From the NCBI RefSeq assembly GCF_013044515.1, contig NZ_JABEPR010000006.1:62001-126000 (forward strand): a stretch of 64,000 bases of DNA, given 5' to 3'. The position numbers and the translations under genes are program-made. The notes under the pieces were generated by a model. That model did not search any database, was not told the origin of the DNA, and was given only the letters and a program-made list of their open reading frames with translations. The DNA is from Sphingomonas sp. ID1715. Lineage in GTDB: Bacteria > Pseudomonadota > Alphaproteobacteria > Sphingomonadales > Sphingomonadaceae. The number at the start of each line of letters is the position of its first letter. Position 1 is the first letter of the stretch. This document shows, in pieces, positions 1 to 9,364 of the stretch.

Positions 1-684
1 GCGGGAGCCCTCAAGGCGCCGGCGCAGCCTCGCCGCGCCGGCGCCTGTATTCGCAATCTGCTTTGCTAAAGCACCGATCCTCTCAGTCTGGGGCAACCGT
101 CCTGCTACCCGATCGACCTTACCGTTCCAGGCCTCCGAGCTACGGGAAAGTTCTTCCAAACGCTCCTCGATCGAGCGTAGACCGGCCGGATCAAGCGTCT
201 TAGATACGCTCTCCGCGGTCGACGATACCTTTGCGATGAGGTCTGCTGGACCGCCGCCGCCCAACAGTCCGCCGCCTTTTGCTGGTATAATCGGGAACGG
301 CTGCCCCTCTCGTGCCGCGATCACTGGATTGTGAATGTTGTTGCCACTCAGGCTCAGTTTTGCCGATCCATCAAATAACGATCGCTCGATCGACGCTGTC
401 ACACCGCGATGAAGAATGGTGTCACTGGTCAGTACGAACCTCACGGTCACGAAATCTGGGTTTTTGGGATGAAGCTGGATTTCAGTTACGCGGCCGATGG
501 GAACACCGAGAAGGTTCACGGCCGACCCCGCTTGCAGGCCATCGACAGATTGTTCAAATCGTATCTCGTACGTCGGCCCCTTGGTATCGCTCGCCTGGAG
601 AAGCCAGAATGCGAATCCGATCGCGGTGACCAAGAGCACGCCCACGATCAGGCTCACCTTCAACCAGTTTGAACGCGTTTCCAT
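1..684 (-). CDS. MlaD/MCE-family lipid transport protein (partial, runs off left edge)
   Basis: The reading frame is open from an ATG at 684 down to base 1, giving 228 residues without the C-terminus. An N-terminal membrane segment (residues about 9-27) is followed by an MCE/MlaD domain (about 35-120) with the conserved LLGVPIGRV turn. A region likely to be coiled coil follows, broken by a Gly-rich stretch. MCE proteins are periplasmic, inner-membrane-anchored subunits of ABC systems that move phospholipids or other lipids between membranes. The gene lies 71 bp downstream of the UbiB-like kinase on the same strand, so it may be co-transcribed. The partner permease and ATPase would lie outside the window. 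It is not listed as an ORF only because its stop codon is beyond the edge. Confidence 0.85.
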   Translation of the reverse strand, partial: METRSNWLKVSLIVGVLLVTAIGFAFWLLQASDTKGPTYEIRFEQSVDGLQAGSAVNLLGVPIGRVTEIQLHPKNPDFVTVRFVLTSDTILHRGVTASIERSLFDGSAKLSLSGNNIHNPVIAAREGQPFPIIPAKGGGLLGGGGPADLIAKVSSTAESVSKTLDPAGLRSIEERLEELSRSSEAWNGKVDRVAGRLPQTERIGALAKQIANTGAGAARLRRRLEGSR

Positions 685-755
685 CGGGAGCTAGGAATCC
701 CGAGGCCCGTCGCGCCAGGAGCGATGCTTCGCGATCGACTCTGCATGCGCCGCTC

Positions 756-2342
756 TCATCGCCTTCTCACACCTTCGAAAACGGCCAGTGCAACAGCGCC
801 GAGAGCCAAAAGGCCGGCCAAGAGAGGCTGCGAGAAAAGCACTATCGCCGCGCAGATCGCCAGGGTGGCGGGATAGAGCTGCGGAGTACCCCTGCCGGCA
901 CGCTCTCTTCCGCGTAAACGCTCAAGGTCCTTGGGCGCGATACTGACGGTGATCGAGCCAGTTCGCGCAACCTTCTCGATCTGTCCGACGAGGTTCGGCG
1001 TTGCCAGAACCGCTCGTCCGAGCGCCGCGAGCAGCTTGCCCGCCTCGCCGCGCAGCCGGGCAGGGCTTGCCCGCTCCCGCATCATTTCCTTTGCTATCGG
1101 AGCAAGCTCGCGAGCGATGTCGAATGCCGGATCGATGCGCCGGACGAACCCCTCGGCGGTCAGCAAGGTCCGGAGCACCAGGGCGAGGTCAGGCGGAAGC
1201 GCGAGATGAAAGTCGCGCAGGATCGCGAACACCATCTGAAAGATGTCGGTGAGGTCAATCTGATCGAGCAGGACGTTGCTGAAGCGGTCGATCAGTTCGG
1301 CCATTGCCTCTTCGAGCCGGACCCGGTCTACGTCCGGATCACCGGCCCAGAGCATAAGGATATCAACGACACCGCCGGTGTCCTCCGAAGCGATCGCAAG
1401 GCCAAGCCGAACGAGTTCCTCCCGGCGTCTCGGCAGGAGGGTGCCCACGGCACCGAAATCGATCAGGCCAAGCGTGCCGTCTTCAAGGAAGAAGACGTTG
1501 CCGGGATGCGGATCGGCGTGGAAGTGACCGTTGATGATGATCATGCGCAGGATCGCCTGCGCATAGGTGCTGGCAAGCGCAGCCAGGTCGAGATCGCTTC
1601 GGCGGGCCGCGTCCAGATCGCTCGCGGGAAACCCGCGAAGCCGCTCCTGGATGTTCACTCGCCTCCCCGAAAGCTCCCAATCGAAGCGCGCGGTCCGAAC
1701 CCCGTAGTCCTTGAGATAGTGACCGATTGCGTCACTGGCGCGGGCTTCTGCGCTGAGGTCCATTTCCCGGTCGAGGCTCTCGGCGAAGTGGCGCAGCAGT
1801 TCGTCCGGCTTCAGTCTCGCGATCTCGGGGATACGGCGCTCCGCGACCCGGGCCAGTCGTCGCAAGAGCCGAAGATCGGCATCGACGATGCGCTCGATGC
1901 CTGGGCGACGAATCTTGACGATAACGTCCCGCCCGTCGAGGAGCGTTGCCGCATGGGCCTGGGCGATCGAGCCAGCCGCGATCGCTTCGGTGTCAAAGTG
2001 CTTGAAACTCGTGTCGATTGGCCCCCCGATCGCCTCCTCGATCAGCGGTTGCACGGCCGCAAATGGAAGCGGGGGAACGCGGTCCTGCAGCTTTGAAAGT
2101 GCATCGACCCATGCCGGCTCCAGAAGGTCGCTTCGCATGGCGAGGATCTGTCCGAATTTGACCGCTACGGGGCCCACATCCCGCAATAGAGCGACGATCG
2201 CTTCCGGCCGGGTATCTTCAAGCGGCTCGTCACCTCCCATCCCGAGACCCAACCGAGCGGCAAGGCCCTTGAGACCGTGGCGCCCGAACAGCATCAGGAT
2301 CTGTGCGAACCGCTCCCGTTCCTTCAGAGCTGCCGCTTCCAT
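756..2342 (-). CDS. ABC1/UbiB-family atypical kinase
   Basis: This is a protein of about 528 residues. Seen are the family hallmarks: KFGQ (K62), the Ala-rich loop AAGSIAQAHAA that replaces the Gly-rich loop, VIVKIRRPG with the ATP-binding lysine, HADPHPGN as catalytic loop, and DFG. Two hydrophobic segments close the C-terminus, as in UbiB, which supports ubiquinone biosynthesis or lipid homeostasis at the inner membrane. The frame extends upstream to 2432, but that would overlap the marR gene by 71 bp. The ATG at 2342, 20 bp after the marR stop, is the better start. Co-direction with MarR and MlaD suggests a membrane-lipid or stress operon. It may be a paralogue rather than the housekeeping ubiB, which normally lies with ubiE. 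Confidence 0.85.
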   Translation of the reverse strand: MEAAALKERERFAQILMLFGRHGLKGLAARLGLGMGGDEPLEDTRPEAIVALLRDVGPVAVKFGQILAMRSDLLEPAWVDALSKLQDRVPPLPFAAVQPLIEEAIGGPIDTSFKHFDTEAIAAGSIAQAHAATLLDGRDVIVKIRRPGIERIVDADLRLLRRLARVAERRIPEIARLKPDELLRHFAESLDREMDLSAEARASDAIGHYLKDYGVRTARFDWELSGRRVNIQERLRGFPASDLDAARRSDLDLAALASTYAQAILRMIIINGHFHADPHPGNVFFLEDGTLGLIDFGAVGTLLPRRREELVRLGLAIASEDTGGVVDILMLWAGDPDVDRVRLEEAMAELIDRFSNVLLDQIDLTDIFQMVFAILRDFHLALPPDLALVLRTLLTAEGFVRRIDPAFDIARELAPIAKEMMRERASPARLRGEAGKLLAALGRAVLATPNLVGQIEKVARTGSITVSIAPKDLERLRGRERAGRGTPQLYPATLAICAAIVLFSQPLLAGLLALGAVALAVFEGVRRR

Positions 2343-2361
2343 GGGACCGTTCGAAGTCGGG

Positions 2362-2853
2362 TCAGTCACGCTGCCGGGCACTCGCAGGCGGCGTTTTCGT
2401 CTCACGGTCGCTAGTCTTCTCCAGCCCATCAAAAAGCCGGTTCAGGTGCCCGATAGCCCCGTCTAGACCTTCCAGCTGCTCGGCTGTCAGGCTCCCGAAG
2501 GTGCGGGCTACAATCGCGTCGTAAAGCGGCATGGCCTGATCCAGCGTAGCCCTGCCGACGTCAGTGATTTGCACCAGCTTCGACCGGCGATCGTCGGCCA
2601 CTGGTGAGCGCGACACCAATCCATTCTGCTCCAGCGCATCGATCGCCTGGGTGACCGTACGCGGGGCCTGATCGAAAAAGCCCGCAATGTCGGTCGAGCG
2701 GCGCGGCTTCTCAGCTAGGAAAGCCAGCAGCTTAAGCTGGGCCATTGAAGCACCGTGACCGGCGAGATGCGCGTCGATGAGACGACGCATCCTGTACCAG
2801 GTCCATCCAAAGGTCGTCGCAACGGCACGGAGCCGTCGATCGTGAGGTTCCAT
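2362..2853 (-). CDS. MarR-family transcriptional regulator
   Basis: A winged-helix regulator of about 163 residues. The core ASMAQLKLLAFLAEKPRRSTDIAGFF...TVTQAIDALEQNGLVSR followed by the DDRRSKLVQIT wing is typical of MarR. The frame reaches 2910, but the ATG at 2853 (protein beginning MEPHDRR) abuts a perfect palindrome at 2852-2865, the expected arrangement for an autorepressor. The gene is divergent from emrA-emrB-nodT, so it probably represses the pump and itself and is released by a small lipophilic or phenolic ligand. This role is inferred from arrangement and family. Confidence 0.88.
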   Translation of the reverse strand: MEPHDRRLRAVATTFGWTWYRMRRLIDAHLAGHGASMAQLKLLAFLAEKPRRSTDIAGFFDQAPRTVTQAIDALEQNGLVSRSPVADDRRSKLVQITDVGRATLDQAMPLYDAIVARTFGSLTAEQLEGLDGAIGHLNRLFDGLEKTSDRETKTPPASARQRD

Positions 2854-2865
2854 ACCATATGGTAT
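2852..2865. promoter_or_regulatory. Candidate MarR operator, 14-bp perfect palindrome
   Basis: ATACCATATGGTAT reads the same on both strands. It covers the presumed marR start and lies about 60 bp before the emrA ATG at 2926. MarR dimers bind palindromes of this size, so it is the obvious operator for both divergent units. Confidence 0.6.
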
Positions 2866-2925
2866 TGCCGTGTCTTCACCGGCGTGGCAAGCGCAGCGGG
2901 AGAATGGCATCGGATTAGGATTGGC

Positions 2926-4071
2926 ATGGTCGATTATCAGGCAACCGCGTCTGCGGCGGCCGAAAATGAGGAAGCGCCTCGAAACTCACCGCTGAAGTCG
3001 CCACGTGTCAGGCTCGCACTTCTCGTCGGCGCCATCGTGATCGCGGTAGCGGGTCTCGTGTGGTATCTGGATCACCAAAACCGCGGCAAATACATGCAGG
3101 GCACTGACAACGCCTATGTCGCCGCCGACTCGGTCGTGATCGCGCCCAAAATCGCCGGGTACGTGGAGCGCGTCTTTGTCGCTGAAAATCAGTCGGTTCG
3201 CCAGGGGCAGTCCTTGGCTCGGCTCGATCCGCGTGAGTATCGCGCGCAGACCGAACAGATCAACAGCCAGATAGGAACGGCGGAGGCCTCGGGAGACACG
3301 ACGCGAGCTCAGATCGAGGAGCAGCGAGCCGCGATCGCTCAGGCGGAAGCGCAGCTCGAAGCTGCCCGCGCTGAAGCTGCGTTCGCGACGCAGCAAGTCA
3401 GCCGCTATCAGCCACTCGCGGCGTCCGGCGCGGAGCCACGCGAGCGGGTCGCCCAGCTTCAAACGCAAGCACGCCAAGCCCGAGAGCGGGTCAGTGCCGC
3501 GGAAGCAGGACTGCTCGCAGCGCAGCGGCGCGTGAACACGCTCGACGCTCAGGTTCGGCAGGCTCAGTCCCAAGCCCAGGCCGCGCGGGCTCAGTTGGCG
3601 GCGGCGCGCGTGAACGTGGAATCGACCGTGCTCACAGCGGCGATCGATGGCCGGGTGGGTGATCTGGCTGTGCGCGTGGGTCAGTTTGTTCAGCCCGGCA
3701 CGCGCATGATGACGTTGGTGCCCGCAGACCGTCTCTTCATCGAGGCAAACTTCAAGGAAACGCAGCTCGGTCTGATGCGGATCGGCCAGCCGGTCGTCAT
3801 CGAGGTCGATGCGCTGCCGGGTGTTGAGCTGAAAGGGCGCGTTGCCAGCTTTGCCCCGGGCACGGGTGCTCAGTTCTCCGTTCTTCCGCCACAGAATGCG
3901 ACAGGCAACTTCACCAAAGTCGTCCAGCGTGTCCCCGTGCGCATCTCCGTCGAGGCCCTTCCGCAGGTTCGGCGGCTGCTCATCCCCGGAATGTCGGTCG
4001 AGGTGACGGTCGATACTCGATCGGCCAAAGGTGAACTCGACCGCATCCGTCAGGCCAGCCGGGGGCGCTGA
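2926..4071 (+). CDS. emrA: HlyD/EmrA-family efflux periplasmic adaptor
   Basis: 381 residues from the ATG at 2926 (MVDYQATAS...). The frame is open back to 2755, but that stretch overlaps the marR promoter and coding region and has no family similarity. One membrane segment (about 28-46) is followed by a biotinyl-lipoyl-like domain (GTDNAYVAADSVVIAPKIAG), a long alpha-helical hairpin rich in Gln, Ala and Arg, and a beta-barrel (DGRVGDLAVRVGQFV). It bridges the inner-membrane EmrB transporter and the outer-membrane NodT channel. It ends 2 bp before emrB. Confidence 0.92.
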   Translation: MVDYQATASAAAENEEAPRNSPLKSPRVRLALLVGAIVIAVAGLVWYLDHQNRGKYMQGTDNAYVAADSVVIAPKIAGYVERVFVAENQSVRQGQSLARLDPREYRAQTEQINSQIGTAEASGDTTRAQIEEQRAAIAQAEAQLEAARAEAAFATQQVSRYQPLAASGAEPRERVAQLQTQARQARERVSAAEAGLLAAQRRVNTLDAQVRQAQSQAQAARAQLAAARVNVESTVLTAAIDGRVGDLAVRVGQFVQPGTRMMTLVPADRLFIEANFKETQLGLMRIGQPVVIEVDALPGVELKGRVASFAPGTGAQFSVLPPQNATGNFTKVVQRVPVRISVEALPQVRRLLIPGMSVEVTVDTRSAKGELDRIRQASRGR

Positions 4072-4073
4072 CG

Positions 4074-5630
4074 ATGGCTACAGTGGCAGCACCTCAGGGT
4101 GGTTCTCAAGCGCAACGGGCCGATGCTACCGCGTGGATCGCCGTAGCCGCCGGCGCCCTTGGTGCACTGCTCGCCACCCTGGACATATCGATTGTCAACT
4201 CTGCACTGCCCACAATTCAAGGCGAAATAGGAGCCACAGGAACTGAAGGAACCTGGATCGCGACCTCGTTTCTTGTCGCTGAGATCGTAGTGATACCTTT
4301 GAGCGCGTGGCTGGAACGGCTGTTGGGACTGAGAACGCTGCTCCTGATCGCGGTCACTGGATTCACGGCGTTCTCGATTTTGTGTGGTGTCGCCACGGAT
4401 CTCACCACCATGATCATCGGACGAACCGGTCAGGGCTTTATGGGGGGTATTTTGATTCCGACGGCCATGACGATCGTGGCGAAGCGCCTGCCACCATCGC
4501 AGCAGCCAATCGGCATGGCACTTTTCGGAATGACCGTGATCCTTGGCCCGGTGATGGGTCCGCTTCTAGGCGGCTGGCTGACGGAGAATCTGAGCTGGCA
4601 CTATGCGTTCTTCGTGAACGTGCCGGTCTGCGGCGTGCTCCTGCTGCTGCTCCTGCTCGGCCTTCCGCACGAGCGGACGAACTGGATCTATCTCCGCGAA
4701 GCGGACTGGTTCGGGATTATCGGAATGATCCTGGGGCTCGGCGGCCTGACGGTCGTTCTGGAAGAGGGGCATCGCGAGGAATGGTTCGAGTCCACCTTCA
4801 TTATTCAACTGACGATCATGACCATCGCCGGGTTTGCGATGTTGGCGATCGGACAGCTCTGGGCATCAAAGCCAGTCCTGAAGCTTGGGATCGTCATGAA
4901 CCGGCAGTTCGGCAGCGTCGTCGTCATGGCGCTGGCGCTTGGCATGGTGATGTATGGCTCCAACTTCGTCATACCACAGTTTCTGGCACTCATTGCCGAC
5001 TACAACGCCCTGCAAACGGGCCAGGTCATCTTCCTTATGGGCGTGCCCGCCTTCGTGTTGATGCCTTTCGTGCCGTTCCTGATCCGTGTCGTGGATATCC
5101 GGCTCGCCGTCGGCACCGGCCTTGCCGTTATGGCGGTGAGCTGTTTCGCGAGCACGAGCCTGACCGCGGAGTCAGCCGGCGGGGCATTTACCACCGGACA
5201 GCTCCTGCGCGGTGTTGGCATGATCCTCACGATGCTGTTCCTTAATCAGGCGACCATTGCATCGGTTTCCAAGGAAGATGCCGGCGATGCGTCTGGAATC
5301 TTCAATGCGGCGCGCAATCTTGGCGGATCTTTTGCTTTGGCGGGCCTCGCTTCGTTTCAAGACCAAAGAATGTCACTCCACAGCCGGCGGATGGAGGAGA
5401 CACTCTGGGCAAACGATCCCAGGCTGCGTGAGTATATCGACGCGATGTCAGGCGCGCTCGGCAGCACGGAAGCTGGGCTGCAGTCGCTTGCAGGCACCAT
5501 CCAGCAGCAGGCATTCGTGATGACATATAATGACATCTTCTGGACGATGGCGGCTGCGACTCTGGCAACCCTTCCGCTTGTCTTCTTTCTCCGCCCGCTG
5601 CCCAAAGGGCAGCCGATGACGATGCACTGA
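4074..5630 (+). CDS. emrB: DHA2-family MFS drug:H+ antiporter, EmrB type
   Basis: 518 residues with about 14 predicted membrane helices. Characteristic motifs are LATLDISIVNSALPTIQ in helix 1, GRTGQGFMGG near helix 4 and the antiporter motif GMTVILGPVMGPLLGGWL in helix 5. It exports hydrophobic compounds through the EmrA adaptor. It sits between emrA and the NodT channel with gaps of 2 and 7 bp, so the three genes are one transcription unit encoding a complete tripartite pump. Confidence 0.94.
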   Translation: MATVAAPQGGSQAQRADATAWIAVAAGALGALLATLDISIVNSALPTIQGEIGATGTEGTWIATSFLVAEIVVIPLSAWLERLLGLRTLLLIAVTGFTAFSILCGVATDLTTMIIGRTGQGFMGGILIPTAMTIVAKRLPPSQQPIGMALFGMTVILGPVMGPLLGGWLTENLSWHYAFFVNVPVCGVLLLLLLLGLPHERTNWIYLREADWFGIIGMILGLGGLTVVLEEGHREEWFESTFIIQLTIMTIAGFAMLAIGQLWASKPVLKLGIVMNRQFGSVVVMALALGMVMYGSNFVIPQFLALIADYNALQTGQVIFLMGVPAFVLMPFVPFLIRVVDIRLAVGTGLAVMAVSCFASTSLTAESAGGAFTTGQLLRGVGMILTMLFLNQATIASVSKEDAGDASGIFNAARNLGGSFALAGLASFQDQRMSLHSRRMEETLWANDPRLREYIDAMSGALGSTEAGLQSLAGTIQQQAFVMTYNDIFWTMAAATLATLPLVFFLRPLPKGQPMTMH

Positions 5631-5637
5631 GGTAAGA

Positions 5638-7122
5638 ATGGCAAAACTTAAAGGCATCTTCATCGTCCCGCTCGTCCTCGGCGGGTGCGTCGTCGGCCCC
5701 GATTATGCCGGACCGCCGGAACTTGGCCGCGCCGCCCCAAGATCCAGCTTCGTGCGTTCGACAGCGGCTGAGACCGTCAATGACCCTGCTCCCGCTGAAT
5801 GGTGGACTCGCCTTCAGGACCCGGTGCTCGACGAGCTTGAGCGGCGTGCGCTTGTCTCCAGTCCCTCTCTTGAGATTGCACAGGCCAGGCTCCGCCAGGC
5901 CCGTGCGTCCGTTCGCCAGGAACGCGCCAACCGCTTTCCCACCGCAGGCGCTCAAGGGACCGCGATCTTCGCTGATCTGCCCGGCATAGATCTGCAGTCG
6001 TCCCAGGGAAGCGGCAGCCCCGCCCCCCCGATGGCTCCTTCAGCCTCACCAGACCCCGACACATCGCTGAGGTTCTTCAACCTCGGCCTCAATGCGAACT
6101 GGGAGATCGATCTCGCGGGTGGGCAGATAAGGAAAATCGAAGCTGCGAACGCCTTGGCCGCGGCGGCGGCCTACAACGCCGCCGACGCACAGGTTCAGCT
6201 CGCAGCCGAGGTAGCGCAGACATACACGAACCTGCGGGATCGTCAGCAACGCGCCGCTGCCCTACGTAGCGGACTTGCTCTTCAGCAGCAGCAGTCGGAT
6301 TTCGCCCGGCGACGTTTTCAGCAGGGCACCGTTGCTGCTTTCGCAGTGGGGCAGGCGGATCGTGCTGTTCAGGTGAACATCAGCGATCTGGCTTCCACCG
6401 AAGCGGAGATTGAGACTTACCTCAATGCGCTGGCCGTGCTCGTCGGCGAAGCGCCAGGATCTCTTGATACGTTGCTAGCGCCCGTGCGCGATGTTCCGCT
6501 GCCGCCTCACAGCGTCGAAATCGGTGATCCAGTCTCACTTCTGCGGCGCCGGCCAGACGTCAGAGCCGCAGAGCGCAACCTCGCCGCCACGACCGCGAGG
6601 ATCGGGGTGGCCGAGGCGGTGCGATTTCCGAAGATCAGCTTCATGGGTATTCTCGGCATCGGCGGAACGTCGCTTGGTGATCTGGTCGATCTGGGGAATG
6701 TCTCGAAAATCGCCCTGCCTCAACTTCAATGGGGCCTGCTCGATTTTGGTCGAAGTGCTGCTGCAATCGCGCAGACGCGCGCCGGTCGAGATGAGGCCGA
6801 AGCACAATATAGGCAGGTGGTGCTTGGCGCGCTGCAAGACGCTGAAAACGCGCTATCCCGATTTGCGCAGCAACGCCGCACGGCGGCCGCGCTGGCCGAA
6901 ATCAAGCGGTCCGCCGATCAATCGGCTGTTCTCATGCGGCAGCGGTTCGGGAGCGGCGTGATTTCCCGTGGCGACCTGCTCGAGGCGGAGCGCCAAAGGG
7001 TGCTTGCAGAGGCGAACCTGCGCAGCGCGCTCGCATCACTCACAGGCGCCTATATCGCAGTTCAGAAATCGCTTGGACTCGGATGGAGCCCTGCTGTTGA
7101 CATGGCATCGCGGCAGCCGTGA
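5638..7122 (+). CDS. Efflux outer-membrane lipoprotein, NodT/OprM family
   Basis: 494 residues. A lipoprotein signal ends at LGGC (Cys18), followed by GPDY, the usual N-terminus of NodT-family channels. Two OEP repeats are visible, with hallmarks such as RRRPDVRAAERNLAATTARIGVAEA and the closing LTGAYIAVQKSLGLGW. It forms the trimeric outer-membrane duct of the EmrAB pump encoded just upstream. A decayed relative lies at 8341-9141 on the other strand. Confidence 0.92.
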   Translation: MAKLKGIFIVPLVLGGCVVGPDYAGPPELGRAAPRSSFVRSTAAETVNDPAPAEWWTRLQDPVLDELERRALVSSPSLEIAQARLRQARASVRQERANRFPTAGAQGTAIFADLPGIDLQSSQGSGSPAPPMAPSASPDPDTSLRFFNLGLNANWEIDLAGGQIRKIEAANALAAAAAYNAADAQVQLAAEVAQTYTNLRDRQQRAAALRSGLALQQQQSDFARRRFQQGTVAAFAVGQADRAVQVNISDLASTEAEIETYLNALAVLVGEAPGSLDTLLAPVRDVPLPPHSVEIGDPVSLLRRRPDVRAAERNLAATTARIGVAEAVRFPKISFMGILGIGGTSLGDLVDLGNVSKIALPQLQWGLLDFGRSAAAIAQTRAGRDEAEAQYRQVVLGALQDAENALSRFAQQRRTAAALAEIKRSADQSAVLMRQRFGSGVISRGDLLEAERQRVLAEANLRSALASLTGAYIAVQKSLGLGWSPAVDMASRQP

Positions 7123-7183
7123 CATATGCTCTCAACGGCAAACTGGTGAAGAAATATGGTGCTGATCTGGTCCACTGCGAGAG

Positions 7184-8158
7184 ATGACTGAGATCACTCC
7201 GGATATCGTATCGACTTGGGCCCCCGATCCCTCTCGATTGCCTGGCTGGTTCGTCAGCGCACTGTCCGTTCCGCGCGAAGAAGGTTTCGTGGAAGTTGAC
7301 GGCGTGCGCATGCACTATTTTCGTTGGGGGAATCCAACGGCACCACCGATACTGATGACCCACGGCTTCCTGTCGCATGCGCGCTGCTTCGCATTCGTGG
7401 CGCCGTTCTTCGCCGAGGATTACCACATTGTCGCCTACGACCTATCAGGTATGGGCGACAGCGAACCGCGCGAGAAGTGCGACATGGCCGCCCGCGGATG
7501 CGAGATGATCGGGGTCGCGGAAGCGCTGGATCTTTTTGCCCATCGCTGCAAGCCGATCATTGTCGCGCACAGCTTCGGCTCCGCAGTGGCTCTCGAGGCG
7601 CTTTCGCTCGCACCCGACGCGTTCTCCGGCGCGGTGATTTGCGATCTGATGGTGCTGCGCCCGTCGCAGCTCGATGCGTTCTGGGGGACAGGCCGCGCCG
7701 GTCCGGGATCCGGCGATCCCGACCGGCCCCATCGCCGTTATCCCGATTACGCAAGCGCGCGCGAACGATATGTCCTGTCGCCGCCGCAGCCCGTTACCGA
7801 AGCGTTCCTGATGGATTACATGGCCTACCACTCGCTCCGCCGCGAAGGCGATGCATGGACCTGGAAGTTTTCGCCCTCGGTGTTCGGGCCCGAAGAAGCG
7901 CACGGCGAGTGGCGCGAGATGGGACACCGGCTCGTCACTGCGCCGGGCCGCAAAGCCGTAATACACGGCGAGCAAAGCCTTCTCTTTACGAAGGACTCGG
8001 GTGACTACATTCGCGAGCTTGGCGGCGCCGATATTCCTTTGATCGCCGTGCCCGAGGCTCGCCATCATTTGATGCTCGATCAGCCGCTGGCGTTCGTCGC
8101 CGCTCTGCGGGCCTTGCTCGCTGTTTGGCGTCTCAACCCGGTTAAACGTCCCTGTTGA
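7184..8158 (+). CDS. Alpha/beta hydrolase
   Basis: 324 residues with the alpha/beta-hydrolase fold: the oxyanion strand THGFLSHARC, the YDLSGMGDS turn, a nucleophile elbow VAHSFGS (Ser130), and a C-terminal ARHHLMLDQP that supplies the probable catalytic His. There is no signal peptide, so it is cytoplasmic. It follows the efflux operon after 61 bp and may be transcribed with it. Esters, lactones or ring-cleavage products are possible substrates, but none can be assigned. Confidence 0.85.
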   Translation: MTEITPDIVSTWAPDPSRLPGWFVSALSVPREEGFVEVDGVRMHYFRWGNPTAPPILMTHGFLSHARCFAFVAPFFAEDYHIVAYDLSGMGDSEPREKCDMAARGCEMIGVAEALDLFAHRCKPIIVAHSFGSAVALEALSLAPDAFSGAVICDLMVLRPSQLDAFWGTGRAGPGSGDPDRPHRRYPDYASARERYVLSPPQPVTEAFLMDYMAYHSLRREGDAWTWKFSPSVFGPEEAHGEWREMGHRLVTAPGRKAVIHGEQSLLFTKDSGDYIRELGGADIPLIAVPEARHHLMLDQPLAFVAALRALLAVWRLNPVKRPC

Positions 8159-8340
8159 AGGTTCCGCGGATGAACGTTCAAGCACAGCGGATAAGGTGCT
8201 TAACATCAACAAGCGCCCATTTAGCAGAAGCAATTGATAGCGGTTCTTGAAGTGCAGGCGATTCATACGCTTTCGGGCTGAAGCCAAGTCACGATTAGCG
8301 ACCGGCAGTGTGCTGCTGCTACCGTGCCGCGCGGCGTCGT

Positions 8341-9141
8341 TTAACTAGCGTGCAGCCTGCAAGTGCTTCGGCTTGATCGATGAGCGCACGGACGGTGGAC
8401 TGTGACAGTCGGTACCGGCGCGCCACAATCGACACTGCCCGCGCAGGCCAGAGCTATCACCAGAGTATGGAGATCGGGTCCATAGGTTCGTTGCGCCTGG
8501 TTCATTGCGCTGAGGGTGGCTTCAGCCACCCGGCGGGGCGGGTGATACTTCCTGCAGCCCACCGCCCAGCGCGACGAACTCGGCCGCACGTAGCGCCAGC
8601 AACGCTGCCGCCCTACCAGCGCGTCGGACACTTCGCGGAAGGCCTCCTGGACAGTGCGTTGGTAGGCTGCGGTCAGTTCGTCGGCGACCGCGCGGCTGAT
8701 TTGGACCTGCGCCTCGCGCCGCCCCCAGTCGAAGATCGGCAGGTTGAGCGCACCGCCGAACGACCGCTCTGGCTGTCGCCCTGCACCAGATCGCCCAGCA
8801 CCGGCGATGCGAAGCCCAGGCTGCCGGTCAGCGAGATATTGGGAAAGAATGCCGCGCGCGCCGCGCCGATATCGGCATTGGCGGCGCGCAATTGGTATTC
8901 GGCAGCGATGATGTCGGGGCGGTTCGTCAGCAGGTGCGAGGGCAGGTCCGCGTCGATCGCCGCGAACTGACCGGGCATCGGCAAGCGGGAGACCTTCGGG
9001 AAGGTCGCCGGCAATCGGACCGCCGGTCAGCACCGTCAGCAGGTTGCGCGACTGATCGGTGGTCCGCCGCAACTCGGCGATCTCCGTCTCGGCCTGCGTC
9101 AGCAGCAACGCCACCAACGCTCCTGCTTTTAGAATCAGCAA
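8341..9141 (-). pseudogene. Decayed NodT-family outer-membrane efflux gene
   Basis: Similarity to the OEP family is split over two frames. One carries QAETEIAELRRTTDQSRNLL; then from about 9014 the other carries NRPDIIAAEYQLRAANADIGAARA and LTGSLGFASPVLGDL; then the first resumes with NLPIFDWGRREAQVQ and VQEAFREVSDALV. This needs at least two compensating frameshifts, and both ends of the protein are missing. It is a remnant of a second channel gene, not a functional one. The flanks, 8159-8340 and 9142-9364, hold nothing I can identify. Confidence 0.75.
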
Positions 9142-9364
9142 GCGGGTTAGCTATAGTGGGACCAGCGACTAGCCGAGCGATCACGAAACCCAGCGATACA
9201 GCACGGAAGCTCGGCTGGAGTCCAAACGAACTGAACCGAGGCAACGCTTGATGCCACCATCCGCAATGAGCGACATATATGACTCAGATAACTCCGCGCC
9301 TGAGCATGGTTCCTCCAAGAGACAGTTGTGTCGGATTCAAGTGCGATCCGTAACTTGCTCGACA

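Noticed and set aside
371-395. Possible frameshift in the MlaD-type gene near a GATCG-rich stretch
   Set aside because: Careful re-reading of the complement shows one continuous frame (ASIERSLFDGSA) through this stretch.
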